DNA from: Tetramitus jugosus
Lineage: Eukaryota > Heterolobosea > Eutetramitea > Acrasida > Vahlkampfiidae
Assembly (NCBI GenBank): GCA_937625935.1
Contig: OW569374.1
Location: forward strand, 124,001 to 188,000
DNA length: 64,000 bases
Direction of reading: 5' to 3'
Numbering within the stretch: the first letter of the stretch is position 1; the number at the start of each line of letters is the position of its first letter. The translations under genes and the position numbers were made by a program. The notes under the pieces are model-generated. The model was given only the letters and a program-made list of their open reading frames with translations, did no database searches and was not told where the DNA came from. Of the stretch, positions 27,970-37,330 are shown in pieces.

Positions 27970-28965
27970 ATGGCACCAAAACACCTGGAGAAGGGCAACT
28001 CGTTGTGCTTGTTGCCCGATGATGTTTCACTTGTGATTCTATCCTTTTTGGAGGTGAGTGACTGGAGTAACATGAGACTTGCTCAAAAGTCATGGAGCAT
28101 ATTTGAACTCACACGACATAATCTCTTGTGGGCACCAGTGTTTCAATCGATTGTCGATCGCCCTCTCTTTGAAACGATTAAATCAAGTGTTCTCTCTAGA
28201 GTTCAATCGGTTGACAACTACAGAGACAAAGTCCTAGCACTGAAACAAGTCGTGTCAGAGATTGTCGATATAAGAAAGGCAGATATTCTTACTGTGCCTC
28301 CCATTTTGAATCGTTCTTATCATAAATATCTGGGTTTTGCCGGATTAGACAAGTTCTCTGCCAAGAAGATACAAGCCACGAACTATCACCTGAACACGAT
28401 TAAGGTGAGTGTCGTAGGAGATCAATTAGTCGGAAAGACCTCTATGATTATCAGGACTGCTCAAAACTGTTTCCAACAGGTCTATCATTCATCAATGCTA
28501 GACAACTTTTGTGTCGATACGGCATGGGGTAGATGGAAAAGAACAATTACATTTTGGGATATTCCTGGATCAGACGTGTATGACCATTTGAGACCACTGG
28601 CTTATCCATCAACCGATCTTTTCCTAGTTTGCTTCTCTGTTGTAAATCCTTCGAGCTTTCAAAATGTGGCAAAAAAGTGGTTGGTGGAAATCATGCATCA
28701 CTGGCCTGACGCAATCGTGATGTTGGTGGGAACAAAAATCGATCTGAGAGATAATCTTACTCCTCTGATATCGAATACTTTGACTATCACCCCAGAAGAA
28801 GGAGAGTACATGGCTAAACATCATAATTGTATATTGTATGTTGAAACTAGTGTACTCACTGGACAGAATCTTCGTTTAGAGTTCCATTCCACTCTAGCCA
28901 GATGTGCTCTCATTGGACACTATTTGCGCAGAAAAGGGAGTTCTGATAAGTGTATCCTGTGTTAA
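27970..28965 (+). CDS. F-box / Rho-family GTPase fusion protein
   Basis: 331 residues from the ATG at 27970 (the longer frame opens at a TTG). The N-terminus is an F-box (CLLPDDVSLVILSFLEVSDWSNMRLAQKSW). From residue ~145 comes a Rho-like GTPase: P-loop GDQLVGKTSM, switch II WDIPGSDVYDHLRPLAYPS, GTKIDLRDN, ETSVLTG, and a C-terminal CILC prenylation box. F-boxes recruit SKP1-Cullin-1 ubiquitin ligases; prenylated Rho proteins sit on membranes. The switch II catalytic glutamine of Rho proteins (AGQ) is replaced (PGS), so intrinsic GTP hydrolysis is probably weak. The gene starts 104 bp after the first 5S gene. Confidence 0.88.
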   Translation: MAPKHLEKGNSLCLLPDDVSLVILSFLEVSDWSNMRLAQKSWSIFELTRHNLLWAPVFQSIVDRPLFETIKSSVLSRVQSVDNYRDKVLALKQVVSEIVDIRKADILTVPPILNRSYHKYLGFAGLDKFSAKKIQATNYHLNTIKVSVVGDQLVGKTSMIIRTAQNCFQQVYHSSMLDNFCVDTAWGRWKRTITFWDIPGSDVYDHLRPLAYPSTDLFLVCFSVVNPSSFQNVAKKWLVEIMHHWPDAIVMLVGTKIDLRDNLTPLISNTLTITPEEGEYMAKHHNCILYVETSVLTGQNLRLEFHSTLARCALIGHYLRRKGSSDKCILC

Positions 28966-29038
28966 TGCACATGCTCAAAAGTTCGAAGTATCACATCGAT
29001 AAAAACACTTTGAGTGGTTTATTATGTAAAAATATTAT

Positions 29039-32000
29039 CTAAATATCGATGGTACACACAGGGATAGTGGATTGGTTGGTTTGCAATCGAATGGTTACAA
29101 TTTCACTCTTTTCTTCAGGTCTCATGTAGTTGGTGAAGAATGTGCACAAGACGGTTGTTCCTCCTGTCAATGATTGCTGATGATTTGCAAAGTAGTTTGT
29201 GGTTACCTTGAATTGACCGTGAGGGGCTTTTCGGAGCATGTATTCCTCTGGGCCATATCCTTGACGGAAGTCTCTGCTCACATAGCCTCCAATCTTTGTT
29301 CTTGGATAAGCATAGTAGCAATGTTCACCTCCAGCACAATCTTCATGAACATGAAGATCAATGTCAATATCATTCACATCCCAGGCCATACTAATTCTCA
29401 AATCGAGATCCATCTTGTATCGGAAGCCATCGTGACATGGTTTAAGATCTGGGTTCTTGAGCAAGCAGTGATTCAATTCGATGGCAGCAGTTTGTTCAAT
29501 CTCGTCAAATCTCAAGTCCCATTTACCTGTAATCACCTTGTTGAACAGTTCGACAGCTTCTTCGAGCTTGCCCAACTTTTCTTTGACCAACGCAAGGTCT
29601 CGATAGCTCTGTGGCTCATCAGGATTCATTTTCTTCACCTTTTCGAACACCATTTCAGCCAGTTCATACTGTTTGGCTTGATCAAGACGATAACCCACGA
29701 TTCTGAACAATTGAGCATTTTCTAATTCTAGTTCGAGAATGTTGGTCAAGATGGCAACACCGTCATTCAAGTTCTTGAGTTTTGTGAGCCAAAAGTCAGC
29801 AACATCCAAGAAGAATGCAGGAGAGCTACCCAAGTTCTTTCTCTCCTGGAGATAGGCCTGATAAGGATTGCTTGATTTGCTTATAGTAGCCATGTATGCT
29901 GCATCCGATTTCCATTCTTGAATGTTGATGGATGCAGTCACTGCGTTGGAGGACTCTTCTTCCTCTTGTTTTTCCTTTTTCAATTCAGCTGAATTGTTCA
30001 TCTCGAGTGAACGTGCGAGGGCTGGTGAAGAGCCACCTCGAGCAGAGCTATTCTTGCATTTCTTTCGTTTCAGACCGGACGAAGAGGATTGAGACGAAAA
30101 AGATGCCAGTGGAGCAGGTGCAGCTTCACATCTTGCAGATGATGATCTATGCATGGATAAGGAGGGACTTGGAGGAGGAGCAGAAGCAGTTGTCCTCTGG
30201 TCACATTTGTCGTTTACTTGTTTCTCTGGAACCTGGAATACAGTCCGATGCCATCTCTTTCTTTCCTCCCATTTTGTCAGTACACTTTGAATTTTGTTTG
30301 CTTCTCTCTTCTTCTCATCGTCTTCTTTCTGTCGGACAAGTTTCTGGTACGATTCTCTTACTGATTTCAAGCTGGCAGGAGGTGTGATTTGATGCTTAAT
30401 ATATTGATCTAAAGTTTCCAACACAATTAAAGAGGTTGTTGGAGTGACAATAGACCATTCTCGACCCAAGTGTTTCAACTCCTTCTCAAACAAGTGGGGG
30501 AACACAGATAGGGAGTTCATCTTTTGTTTTGCCCAGAGCATTGGAATAATTCTATCTGATCTCTCTTGGGCTGTTGATGCTGTAGTAGCAGATGGTTCAA
30601 TGTCATAAACTCTTGTATCGATAATATCACCGCCATATCGGAAGGCAATTGACATTTGACCCCCTTGCTTTACCTTTCCATACAAGTGGAAGTGACCACT
30701 AGGCTCCAATATGGTTGGTTCATTTGGATACACCTCTTCAAACTCCTCTGTCTCATAATCGGCAACCAAAAAGTACAAAACTGGTTTTCCTACTTGCTCT
30801 ACAATTTGTTCAACACGAAGTTTGTTTGCGTTCAAAAGCATTCCACCACTCTTTGTTGCTACGTGGGAAAGCAATTGATGATTAGCCGACATACTCGTTG
30901 AGACAATGTACAATGGGATTGAGTAAGTCGTGTAAGGTGTTGTTTCTTGACCAATGGTGTGAATACCATCAGTAAACACAATACAGAACGAAGCGGACTC
31001 GTCCAACTCAGACTCGAGCAATGATAAATTAGTAGCGCCATCGTAATCCACCTTCTTGACATGATTTAACAATGATTGAGCGTCTCCAAAAGTTGCTCTA
31101 TTTCTCTCCTGCACTGAGTTACAGAATGGAGTAAAAACAACCTGTTTTGGCTTCAACTCCTTCATGATAGCGCTCAACAGCTCCAAATCCTTTTCAATCA
31201 TCTTTGTATTGCGACTACGGCTGTAGGAGCAATCCCAAAGAACTTGAACCTTATCAGTTTTCATTCTGCTATCACTCATTGGTTTTTCAACTTTGATACG
31301 AGCACAGAAGTAATTGTCTTCAGTAATGACACAGTTGTCTTCGAGTGTTTGACTACAACGAACAGTGAGGCTGTCCACGGACTCATCCAATTGAGAATTC
31401 TCAATAGTTGCGGTCATGTACTTGCCAGATGCCTGGCGAGGTTGATTGTCAGTAATTTTACGATCAGAGTTCAATAAAAGCTCCAATGATTCTTTGTCAC
31501 TCTCACCGTACCATTCGATATTAGCCTTAACAGTACTGTTATTTCCTGGCAATCCATACGGTATTATCACCTCTGAACAAGGTACATCTGCAACAGCAGA
31601 AGTAGAAACAGGCATCGTATACACCACTCTTATCACCTTTGGCTTTTGTGGCACCAATGGATACACACGCGTTCTAAAGCTATTGCTCTGATGAGTGGCC
31701 ATCTCTACAATAGCAACTCCCTTGCCTCTATCTCTCACCTCCTGCTCAAAAATCATCTTGGCCTTCTCTTTCTCAACGGGAACAGCATCAATTAGCTCTG
31801 TGCTTCCATCCACATTCATTGCATAAGCAATGAGAGTAGCATCGTCAGGCAGTGGAAAAACAAGCTCTCCTTCCAATGTTCTATTGTGAGGATTGACAAA
31901 AGTGAACACAGAGGTAATTTTAGCGATAGGCAAGTTGACTTGAATGTGAACATCGAGGGATTGGACGTCCAGTGGAGAGCTTGCTTGATCAGAAAAGGTG

Positions 32001-32194
32001 ATCTGAGGGAGATTGTTCCTTTGATTCTTGACATCCTTGTCTTCGTTTGAAGTTGGTTGTCGTTTTTCTTGGACATCTGTTGTAGCCGCTGTAGTTGGGC
32101 ATAGTGGTTCATTATCTTTGTTGGTTTGGACTTGAAAATCGGAAACATCCTTGGAGGCGTCCGTGGCTCTCAATCGACTGAATGCAGAAAACAT
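29039..32194 (-). CDS. VIT-VWA-TPR-DUF2135 protein
   Basis: 1051 residues from an ATG at 32194. Domains in order: VIT (~residues 70-195: LDVHIQVNLPIAKITSVFTFVNPHN, LEGELVFPLPDDA, REVRDRGKGVA-like IFEQEVRDRGKG), VWA (~310-470, MIDAS DCSYSRS, DGATNL, FTDGIHTIG), a basic Ser-rich linker, TPR-like helices (~800-900: YELAEMVFEKVKKMNPDEPQ), and a C-terminal DUF2135 (~935-1040: WDVNDIDIDLHVHEDCAGG, YVSRDFRQGYGPEEYMLRKAP). The VIT+VWA+DUF2135 layout is common in bacteria; in eukaryotes VIT/VWA occurs in inter-alpha-trypsin-inhibitor and PARP4-type proteins. No signal peptide is evident. The molecular role is unknown. Confidence 0.85.
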   Translation of the reverse strand: MFSAFSRLRATDASKDVSDFQVQTNKDNEPLCPTTAATTDVQEKRQPTSNEDKDVKNQRNNLPQITFSDQASSPLDVQSLDVHIQVNLPIAKITSVFTFVNPHNRTLEGELVFPLPDDATLIAYAMNVDGSTELIDAVPVEKEKAKMIFEQEVRDRGKGVAIVEMATHQSNSFRTRVYPLVPQKPKVIRVVYTMPVSTSAVADVPCSEVIIPYGLPGNNSTVKANIEWYGESDKESLELLLNSDRKITDNQPRQASGKYMTATIENSQLDESVDSLTVRCSQTLEDNCVITEDNYFCARIKVEKPMSDSRMKTDKVQVLWDCSYSRSRNTKMIEKDLELLSAIMKELKPKQVVFTPFCNSVQERNRATFGDAQSLLNHVKKVDYDGATNLSLLESELDESASFCIVFTDGIHTIGQETTPYTTYSIPLYIVSTSMSANHQLLSHVATKSGGMLLNANKLRVEQIVEQVGKPVLYFLVADYETEEFEEVYPNEPTILEPSGHFHLYGKVKQGGQMSIAFRYGGDIIDTRVYDIEPSATTASTAQERSDRIIPMLWAKQKMNSLSVFPHLFEKELKHLGREWSIVTPTTSLIVLETLDQYIKHQITPPASLKSVRESYQKLVRQKEDDEKKREANKIQSVLTKWEERKRWHRTVFQVPEKQVNDKCDQRTTASAPPPSPSLSMHRSSSARCEAAPAPLASFSSQSSSSGLKRKKCKNSSARGGSSPALARSLEMNNSAELKKEKQEEEESSNAVTASINIQEWKSDAAYMATISKSSNPYQAYLQERKNLGSSPAFFLDVADFWLTKLKNLNDGVAILTNILELELENAQLFRIVGYRLDQAKQYELAEMVFEKVKKMNPDEPQSYRDLALVKEKLGKLEEAVELFNKVITGKWDLRFDEIEQTAAIELNHCLLKNPDLKPCHDGFRYKMDLDLRISMAWDVNDIDIDLHVHEDCAGGEHCYYAYPRTKIGGYVSRDFRQGYGPEEYMLRKAPHGQFKVTTNYFANHQQSLTGGTTVLCTFFTNYMRPEEKSEIVTIRLQTNQSTIPVCTIDI

Positions 32195-32354
32195 GATTCG
32201 TAGTTGTGGTTGTGTTAATGGTACAGTTGTTTTGTTTGTGCTTGAGTGAAAATCAGAATGACGAGTTGAACTCGCGGCTGAAAAAGCTCCACTCGGGCTC
32301 CTTGGAACTCTTGCGGAGATTTGTTGTTCTTCACCTCAAATGTCACTCTGGCGC

Positions 32355-33674
32355 TTATTTGTTAACAACAATCACCACATCACCTAAAATTGAGCATGAC
32401 ACTAAGCGTTTCAGGTTGGATACGAAGAAATTCAAGCTCGTTTTTGATGATGCGGATCTCAGCAACACCATGTTAATGAAGTACCCAGAGGCGTAGCTAG
32501 CCACTTGATAGTGAGGATCATCCAACAGTTGACAGTATTCCGGGCTTGTCTTTTGTTCTTCAAGTTTTAGCAAAGACGTATTGTGATCATTGAGGTGAAG
32601 GTCGAACAAGCGCCCAGTACTTGTATCTACAACATGAAAGGTTTTCGCTCGTCCAGTGACCATAGGATGCGCTATTGTTGATGCATCAATGCTCCAAAGT
32701 GTTTGATCAGTGGCGTAAAGACTTGAAGAAGTAAAGACACGCTTCATTGAGTCCACAAAAACAGCATCATACCACGAGCATGAAAAGTCTTTGATTATTG
32801 CAGTTCCAAGACGACTCAGATCTAGCCTTATAAAACCTTTGCTAGCAAGAGCACTATGTGGAACGAGCTCATGGATATCGCCAGCTAAGTATATATCCCC
32901 CTGGCATAATACAACCATAAATTTGCTTCCACCCTTAACCTTTGTCAGGCGACCGAAATTGAATGGTTGTCGTGAGTTACTCAATGTATCAATGAAATGT
33001 GTTTCGGTTGCACTGGGGACATAAACAATGCCCCTGACTCCCAATTGACCATGCCTGTTTGATCCGACGGAATACACTTGATCTCCGTGTATTGGGTCGT
33101 ATTGAAACAAAAGATGTTCATTTCCGACTCCGAAAATGGAAACGGACCACCGGTGCCTTGACCTGAGAACAGGTTCGTTCGAACTATAGTTTGATCCAAA
33201 ACGCCCTACAGTGTACAACTCACCGTCTGTCGTAACAAATGCAGAGAACCACCCAGCGCAGGCAATATCTCGGATGCGAATGTTGCGTTCCACAAACCAG
33301 AGCATCAATGTCGGTACAGACACATTTTCTCTATGTAGTGCATGATTCTGATCATAGCACAACAATTGACCAGATGAATTAGGGCCTACACCATAAACAA
33401 AGCCATCTTCTGTCAAAAACAAGCAATGAATACTACCAATCTCAATCTTCTTTAACTGAACATTGGACAGTTTCTTGTCCAATGTATAGGGTATCTGGAG
33501 CTTCGAAAATCCAGGACAATGCTCTTCAATGTCATCCATTGTCATTGATATTGGACCAGGCGATAGCATCACTCCCAAGACTTGTTCTGCTTGCTGAGTG
33601 TTCGCTTGTGCATCCCACAGTTCTTGGCTGTCCAAATGTTGACCACTCACCAATAAAATATTATCTTGATCCAT
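32355..33674 (-). CDS. RCC1-like repeat protein
   Basis: 439 residues from an ATG at 33674. It contains RCC1-type blades: [47 protein letters not shown], and weaker blades to ~residue 380. RCC1-like beta-propellers act as guanine-exchange factors or binding platforms. The blades are divergent and only about four to five are clear, so a Ran-GEF role cannot be claimed. The C-terminal ~40 residues are unlike the repeats. Confidence 0.7.
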   Translation of the reverse strand: MDQDNILLVSGQHLDSQELWDAQANTQQAEQVLGVMLSPGPISMTMDDIEEHCPGFSKLQIPYTLDKKLSNVQLKKIEIGSIHCLFLTEDGFVYGVGPNSSGQLLCYDQNHALHRENVSVPTLMLWFVERNIRIRDIACAGWFSAFVTTDGELYTVGRFGSNYSSNEPVLRSRHRWSVSIFGVGNEHLLFQYDPIHGDQVYSVGSNRHGQLGVRGIVYVPSATETHFIDTLSNSRQPFNFGRLTKVKGGSKFMVVLCQGDIYLAGDIHELVPHSALASKGFIRLDLSRLGTAIIKDFSCSWYDAVFVDSMKRVFTSSSLYATDQTLWSIDASTIAHPMVTGRAKTFHVVDTSTGRLFDLHLNDHNTSLLKLEEQKTSPEYCQLLDDPHYQVASYASGYFINMVLLRSASSKTSLNFFVSNLKRLVSCSILGDVVIVVNK

Positions 33675-33774
33675 TTCTGAGCAGATTTTTCTTTTGTTGG
33701 TTGTTTTCTGGAAGTGCTCCGACTCAAATCTGATAGTTAGATATCTATTACTCCCAGATAAAATTGATAACTCG

Positions 33775-33894
33775 GAGAGACAACAAAAATTTGGTCAACA
33801 CATGTCTCAGCTCATGAAGTTGGCTGAAGAGTTCAATGTGGCAGTGTTTATTACCAATCAAGTTCAAGCGGATCCTAGCGGTGGTAGCATGTTT
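33775..33894 (+). pseudogene. DMC1/RAD51-like recombinase exon fragment
   Basis: Forty codons read [20 protein letters not shown] and [20 protein letters not shown], the well-known RecA-fold segment of DMC1/RAD51 with the VFxTNQ motif. The homology starts and stops abruptly, with no ATP-binding Walker motifs nearby, so this is a displaced exon fragment rather than a gene. It lies between the RCC1-like gene and the ORF1 retroelement. The ADP after NQV suggests DMC1 rather than RAD51. Confidence 0.75.
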
Positions 33895-34020
33895 GCTCTG
33901 ATGATGGTTTCATTGAAGCTAAGGAATAGCGTTGTTTTTCGGTAACAAGCCAATACAGACAAACAATCAATTTATTCAAATTAAAACTTGGATTTGGGCG
34001 CGAGGCCAAGGGCGCGAACT

Positions 34021-35341
34021 TTTTTTTTTTTTTTTTTTTTGTTCCATACAACCAAGTGTGCGCAAGCACACGATTGCTCATTTATTGACTTGTTTTGTGA
34101 GTGACGACCCGTAGGGCGTCGCTCACTCTTCTTCTCTTGTTGTCCCCGACGGTGCACCTACAGGTTGGAAGAATCACTCAAGTGAGTGTTTTGATTGATG
34201 CCCTTCATCAAAGAGCGTAACCTTGTAGTAGGACCGCCGATGGACACAGAGCCATCTGTTGTTGTTTTCTTGTTTTGGGCCTTGTTGCTCCTCAGATCAC
34301 CCAGTGTGATCCTAGCACTCCTCTTCTTGTTGTCATTGAGTTGTGGACTTTGAATCTCCTTTTCGGAGTCGTCGTCCACATCCACAATGACTGGTTCGTC
34401 CTCAGTCAAACCATACCTTTTGCGTGCACTGGCCAGTGCCAATGCAGCAATTTCCTTCTTCGCTCTAGCAAACACTGGAGAAGTAACATTCACTTGCTCC
34501 AGGATTTGCTGATTTTCAGCGCTGAGCTGTGCAACAGGCACTGTTGGCAGTGGTGTTGCACTCCTTTGTTCTTCTGTCTCCATCAGACCAGGAGCAGTTC
34601 TTTGTGCAACTTCTTGTTCCGGTATCGGAACCGGTTTGTTGCCCTCTTGGCCCTTTGTCTTTGCCAATTCCTTGGTGAGTTCTGTGACCTGTCGACGCAG
34701 TGCGTCAACCACCGTCAGCAGCTCCTCGTACATCTTTGTCAACCTCTTGTTGACGGCCTTGAGAGGATCATGTGGCCTCTCGACGTATCGAGTGACCGTG
34801 GCCTTTACCTTGTTCTCTCCGGTGAGCACTGCTTGTGCATAGGTTTCATCACCCATGACCACGAAAGCAGTGTCACGCTTCTTGAGCACACTGGCGACCT
34901 TTTCAGGTCCCAGTAGCTTCTTGATGTCGTCCACTGACATGTTCTTCATGCCATGGACGACCACCTTTCTTGTGCAATCAACACTGCGCTTGGGTGCAGC
35001 AGTGCTATTGCCAATCCTCCTTTGCTTGTTGAACAAATCAACAAAGTCATAGATGCGGTCACCCTTGACCGTCACCCATGCAACAAAGCGTTGCTGGCCT
35101 TTCCTTTTGATGACTTGGACTCGGTTGAGCCAGTCACCAAACTCCTCTCCAATCTTTCTTGCCAAAGATGACTGAGAGACGCCATTACCGTTGCCAGTAA
35201 TGACGACCTCTCTGTCACTTGGCCTCGTGCCTTTCCGTGCAGTGGTCCACACTGCATAACGGCTGTTGCCGTATTCCTTCACCAAATTTGTTGAATCACC
35301 AGACATGTGATTCCGTTTTTTTCTGCGTTTTTTTTTTTTTT
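34021..35341 (-). mobile_element. ORF1-only non-LTR retroelement (copy B), TSD-flanked
   Basis: About 1.3 kb on the minus strand, flanked by direct repeats GCCAAGGGCGCGAACT (34005-34020 and 35342-35357; a 17th T matches too). The 3' poly(A) is the ~20-nt T run from 34021. A 35-nt A-rich leader precedes an intact ORF1. The 3' UTR has two hairpins (GACGACCC-GTA-GGGCGTC region and GTGTGC-GCAA-GCACAC), AATAAA, AGCAA and GTTGTAT before the tail, as in copies A, C and D. There is no reverse transcriptase. It ends 22 bp upstream of 5S copy 2. Confidence 0.8.
34158..35306 (-). CDS. LINE ORF1-like RNA-binding protein
   Basis: 382 residues from an ATG at 35306. Two RRM-like folds can be read: residues ~30-95 (REVVITGNGNGVSQSSLARKI … RFVAWVTVKG) and ~110-165 (RKVVVHGMKNMSVDDIKKLL … DTAFVVMGDETYAQAVL). 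A coiled coil follows at ~180-215 (LTKMYEELLTVVDALRRQV), then an acidic/basic C-terminal tail. RRM plus coiled coil is the plan of L1-type ORF1 proteins, which coat element RNA as a trimer. The ORF is intact, so the copy is recent or still selected. The N-terminal SRYAVWTTARKG segment recurs in two decayed copies near 48.1-48.4 kb. Confidence 0.75.
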   Translation of the reverse strand: MSGDSTNLVKEYGNSRYAVWTTARKGTRPSDREVVITGNGNGVSQSSLARKIGEEFGDWLNRVQVIKRKGQQRFVAWVTVKGDRIYDFVDLFNKQRRIGNSTAAPKRSVDCTRKVVVHGMKNMSVDDIKKLLGPEKVASVLKKRDTAFVVMGDETYAQAVLTGENKVKATVTRYVERPHDPLKAVNKRLTKMYEELLTVVDALRRQVTELTKELAKTKGQEGNKPVPIPEQEVAQRTAPGLMETEEQRSATPLPTVPVAQLSAENQQILEQVNVTSPVFARAKKEIAALALASARKRYGLTEDEPVIVDVDDDSEKEIQSPQLNDNKKRSARITLGDLRSNKAQNKKTTTDGSVSIGGPTTRLRSLMKGINQNTHLSDSSNL

Positions 35342-35379
35342 GCCAAGGGCGCGAACTTCAATGATCAACATAACCAAAT

Positions 35380-35498
35380 GTCTACGTTCATACAATGGTG
35401 GAACCACCTCTTCCCATTTCGAATAGAGAAGTTAAGCACCATCTGGCTGAGTTAGTATTGAGATAGGAGACTACTCGAGAACCCTCAGTAATGTAGGC
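35380..35498 (+). rRNA. 5S ribosomal RNA, copy 2
   Basis: 119 nt, identical to copy 1 except A at 35425. The stem I pair GTCTAC/GTAGGC is intact and a T-rich terminator follows (from 35499). It is an isolated single gene, not in an array. Confidence 0.95.
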
Positions 35499-35654
35499 TT
35501 TTGCCTTTTTTGGTTTGGACACGCGTAGAAGCTGTCACTTTCCGATGTTTATTGATGGGAGTCGGCCTCATTCTTACGTATTTTTGAAACAGAAAAGTGG
35601 AGCTGAACTTTGTGAATCAAGTTCTATTCATGTGAGTCCATCTGATCTTCTGAA

Positions 35655-35714
35655 CCATGGTGTGAATGTTTGGGAGTAGGTTTGCCGTTCAGTGGTGGTA
35701 GGTTTTTAGAGCTT
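35655..35714. repeat. ~60-bp imperfect repeat, copy 1
   Basis: About 75-80% identical to 35883-35946 by eye, including TGTTTGGGAGT and TTCAG(T/C)GGT. It could be duplicated exon ends on the minus strand (frame PL(N/K)GK(P/S)TPKH) or part of an RNA. Confidence 0.6.
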
Positions 35715-35882
35715 TTTGGTCTTCAATATTGTATGAATACAAAATTTGTGTGTATTCAGATATTGAAAAGTTAGATTATCCTCACAGAGGTAGTGGTCTC
35801 ATCAGATTTTCTTGAGACATCTACAAGTAGTTGTCATTTCGTCGTTCCATACCTCTGAGCCTTTTAGTTTTGTTTTGACGAT

Positions 35883-35946
35883 GGCCGTTGTGTGATATGT
35901 TTGGGAGTTGATTTGCCTTTCAGCGGTCGTATTATCTTTGAGAGCT
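35883..35946. repeat. ~60-bp imperfect repeat, copy 2
   Basis: Partner of 35655-35714. The ATGAATACAAA following each copy (at ~35733 and ~35991) is conserved as well. Confidence 0.6.
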
Positions 35947-36400
35947 ATTCAGCTGCTCTTGTTTGCTTGTGTTCGTTCTTTTATCTGGAAATGAATACAA
36001 ATTAAGTTGTGGTGGGGTCTGTGCTCTGAGAAGAAAAGAAATGATGAGCTCATTGAACTTCTTCGCAAGGGGAACAAAAATTGAGAATTTTTGTATGAAC
36101 ATACTTGTTGTTGGTTATTAATTGGTAGAGTGATGTGATTTCGTTTCGAAAGTGAATGGATTTCGTTGCGAAGAACCAACAACAAACCTCAATGTTACCA
36201 TTACAACGTGTTGGGGTGCGATGTTGTGACAGATGAGGACTGTGCAGAAATCTCTTTTTCCTCGATTTGAAGTAGATATGCGAATGGAGGTTTCAACCAT
36301 TCTTAGAAGTCTGGCTCCCCATGAGGAAATAAAACTCCGCTCGATCATCTACGACTGCTTGATTTACTGGACCAAAGTCGGGAAAAACAAGTTTTGAGGA

Positions 36401-36849
36401 ATGATGCAATCAGCTGTAATGAACCGATTAGGTATTGGATGGGGATTACTCATCTTTTTCATTTCACTTGCGATCGCTTCCATAGCTATTGCATTGGCTT
36501 GTTTCTTCAATTCCAAACGAAAGAAAGTGTAAGTACACCTCCAGGTTTGCCTTCCAAGATATTTTCTTAAATAATTAACTCATTCTCGGACATGTGTTCT
36601 TCAGTTGTTGCGGCATCTTTGGCTTTCTTCTACCTCTGATTGTCCTCTCGTTCTTCTTGCTTGCTCCTAAAGCGCCACTCACTCCGGCAACAGTTGACAT
36701 GACATTCAGCGAGAATGAGAATATGGTATGTCTCTTTTTGGAATACTAAGATATGTTTGTCCATGAATTACTTACAGATTGACCTCTCGTTTCCTCGGGA
36801 AAACAGCCAAGAGACAATCACTTCTTCTTTAGACTCTTCCTCGTCCTGA
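36401..36849 (+). CDS. Small two-TM protein (3 exons)
   Basis: Exons 36401-36528, 36605-36725 and 36778-36849, with introns of 76 bp (GTAAGT...TTCAG) and 52 bp (GTATGT...TACAG), give 106 residues. All joins keep frame (phases 2 and 0) and the last exon ends at a TGA. Residues ~13-37 (LGIGWGLLIFFISLAIASIAI…) and ~44-62 (VCCGIFGFLLPLIVLSFFLL) are hydrophobic, with a short basic loop NSKRKK between, then a Ser-rich polar tail. No known family is recognised. The two consensus introns, both needed to keep the frame open, support a real gene. Confidence 0.65.
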
Positions 36850-37330
36850 TACTGTTGTTGGCGGTGTTGATCAATTTCATCATTTTTATCAAAAATGTAG
36901 TATTTGCTCCAAACCATGCCAGACCGTTGGTTGCCTTTATTAACAAGGAGGACTAACGGGAAGGCCCATTTCTTTTGTGGTTCAATCCCGCAAAAAAGGA
37001 CGAATCATCAATGTGACGGGTTGAAGCAACACTCCAGAAAAAGTTTTCGACCAAAACTCCGTTCAGACAGTGAGCCACAACGCTTCCACAAACACACATT
37101 AGCTTTTGTGACATCCTTTGCTGCTGTTGTTTGTCACTGACGATACCCAACAAAAAAAAACAAGCCCACTTCCCATCAAAGAAGAACTCAACAACGCACT
37201 CTACTCTCTCCCTATTGAGTGACTCACATCAATAACAACAGCGCCACGACCAACACAAACAACAGCCGGTAGTCACTCCTTCCTATACCATTGCAAACAA
37301 TACCACCATCACCACCAAGAGCTGTTTACA
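36850..37330. other. Intergenic region, nothing recognised
   Basis: 481 bp with an A/C-rich 5'-UTR-like stretch just before the next ATG (CAAACAATACCACCATCACC). Open frames on both strands here are short and domain-free. Confidence 0.5.

Larger units (their letters stand above)
35499..36400. other. Intergenic region with a ~60-bp imperfect duplication
   Basis: No protein gene is supported. Two related stretches (35655-35714 and 35883-35946) share TGTTTGGGAGT(A/T)G(A/G)TTTGCC. An 8-bp CAGAGGTA/TACCTCTG pairing encloses two smaller hairpins at about 35774-35860, and a GAATACA hairpin lies at 35735-35758. Nature unknown. Confidence 0.4.
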
